From positions 204,976 through 268,975 of the forward strand of contig RPGP01000029.1 in NCBI GenBank assembly GCA_004193555.1: a stretch of 64,000 bases of DNA. The letters run 5' to 3'. Within the stretch, counting starts at the first letter, position 1, and the number at the start of each line of letters is the position of its first letter. The notes under the pieces were generated by a model. It had not been told where the DNA came from and searched no databases. It was given only the letters and a program-made list of their open reading frames with translations. Below are positions 63,293-64,000 of the stretch, piece after piece. This DNA is from Desulfobacteraceae bacterium Eth-SRB1. GTDB lineage: Bacteria; Desulfobacterota; Desulfobacteria; Desulfobacterales; ETH-SRB1. The position numbers and the translations under genes are program-made.

Positions 63293-63325
63293 AAAGGGGG
63301 ACGGGGTTGAATTTAGGCGTTTCTT
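63293..63325 (+). repeat. Left REP-type inverted repeat of the transposase remnant
   Basis: AAAGGGGGACGGGGTTGAAT and TTAGGCGTTTCTT. Its complement, with some changes and an 11-base insertion, is at 63773-63816 on the far side of the transposase frame. Confidence 0.7.
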
Positions 63326-63354
63326 TTTTCATTTGTTTGTGGTAATGAAGCCAC

Positions 63355-63774
63355 ATGCCACGTCAAGCCAGAATAGATGCGCCGGGTGCCTTGCATCATA
63401 TAATATGCAGGGGTATTGAGCGACGAAATATTTTTAAAGGCAATACAGATCGAAACCGGTTTCTGGAAAGACTCGATTTTGTGTCAGGAAAACACTTACC
63501 TTCTGGAACTGCAAAAGGATGGACGCTGCCAAAGATTACCGAAAGGGTTTCAGAAATCTTTGGCATTGAAAAAGACCAAGTGGTTGTCGCCGGAAAACAG
63601 CCCGATCGGGTACGTGCCCGTAGTGTTCTGGCCTACTGGGCGATTAGGGACCTGGCTCTGACGGCAACGGAGGTTGGCAAGTATCTCGGTCTGAGCAAAT
63701 CCGCTGTCAGTCGGGCGGCCGCCAGTAGAGGCCAAAAACTGATCGTCGATCAATTCTTGTCCCTGCAAGCATAG
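63355..63774 (+). pseudogene. REP-associated tyrosine transposase, internally deleted
   Basis: A 139-residue frame. The first 43 residues (MPRQARIDAPGALHHIICRG, ERRNIFKGNTDRNRFLERL) are the beginning of TnpA-REP/RAYT Y1 transposases. From about residue 48 it continues with the C-terminal DnaA-like/HTH region (LPKITERVSEIFGIEKDQVV, LTATEVGKYLGLSKSAVSRA). The middle, which would hold the HUH motif and the catalytic tyrosine, is missing; full-length members have about 300 residues. The deletion kept the frame. Without the catalytic part it cannot transpose by itself. REP-like inverted repeats flank it. Confidence 0.8.
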
Positions 63775-63816
63775 AAACGCGTAATTTCAACCCTCCCTTC
63801 CTTTCCGTCCCCCTTT
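63773..63816 (-). repeat. Right REP-type inverted repeat of the transposase remnant
   Basis: GAAACGCGTAATTTCAACCC, an added CTCCCTTCCTT, then TCCGTCCCCCTTTT. It is the reverse complement of 63293-63325 apart from that insert. Confidence 0.7.
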
Positions 63817-63842
63817 TCCTTTTCTGGTTTGCGCCGGATCAC

Positions 63843-64000
63843 CAGAGAACCGGTCCGGGGCTTTTGGAGGACAAACGCCTGCCCTTGAGACGGCTTTATT
63901 CTTATAGGATAGCCAGTGATTACGATGCTAAAGAGATTGACCATCAAAACCTTGGGCAATTGCTCAGGATTATTGAAGAAGTAATAAATATTGTCGACGA
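63843..64000 (+). other. Possible 3' part of a small gene (HEPN-like end), cut by the window edge
   Basis: The frame reading RRLYSYRIASDYDAKEIDHQ and LLRIIEEVINIVDD is open to the last base and looks like protein, similar in rhythm to the end of HEPN proteins (R..aDYd). No start codon is seen, so it may be a remnant or continue to the right. Weak evidence only. Confidence 0.25.

Noticed and set aside
63750-63959. 69-residue minus-strand frame near the right edge
   Set aside because: Mostly translation of the right REP arm and GC-rich flank; the plus-strand reading is more protein-like.

Overview
The window looks like a piece of a chromosome from a strictly anaerobic, nitrogen-fixing member of the Desulfobacterota (the old Deltaproteobacteria). 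No rRNA or other taxonomic marker is present, so this rests on gene content: a nif-type cluster with a sigma-54 NifA, a three-gene ferredoxin-linked glutamate synthase, an acs/DUF4212/actP acetate module with DUF294 signalling proteins, and very dense families of intergenic palindromic repeats. No tRNA, rRNA or CRISPR array was recognised.

Layout. 1-9824 is nitrogen metabolism: the end of a NifK/NifN-like gene, a NifE-like gene, a molybdate-type ABC transporter (modABC), homocitrate synthase (nifV), and facing it nifA, amt and a PII gene (glnK) read leftwards from a -24/-12 promoter. 10123-12312 is a two-gene leftward operon of a class III aminotransferase and a beta-keto acid cleavage enzyme. 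12313-13736 holds no gene but two near-identical 277-base composite palindromic elements. 13737-19026 encodes a split glutamate synthase, and 19174-26591 carA-carB and purF-hisH-hisF, which consume the glutamine made by ammonium assimilation. 26596-36271 is housekeeping (rarA, der, tsaD, nagZ, uvrC, mdh, purC).

36302-52149 is an acetate and signalling island: a ParB-like protein, a TetR regulator, acs, DUF4212 plus ActP, then two paralogous cNMP/CBS/DUF294 proteins around a second sodium:solute symporter, a 28-residue membrane peptide, a stand-alone receiver domain, and a membrane PAS pseudokinase fused to a DEDDh exonuclease. The TetR gene and the DUF4212-actP operon share an almost identical promoter-proximal sequence of about 70 bases, which suggests one regulator for both. 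52567-58133 returns to central metabolism (pgi, a Nudix hydrolase, class II aldolase, a VIT1-like membrane protein, NAD kinase).

58134-64000 is accessory DNA: a chimeric pseudogene made of HTH, HEPN and PurN remnants, a single-chain restriction-modification enzyme, two hypothetical membrane proteins separated by a 129-base structure that folds like an integron attC site, half of a second such site, and an internally deleted REP-associated transposase between inverted repeats.

The most striking feature at the whole-window scale is the intergenic DNA. At least eight families of elements are present in which a short word (7 to about 12 bases) is iterated with variation and then faces its own reverse complement, giving hairpins of about 70-300 bases. 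They sit at gene ends, nest inside one another, and in two cases supply the last codons of the upstream gene.
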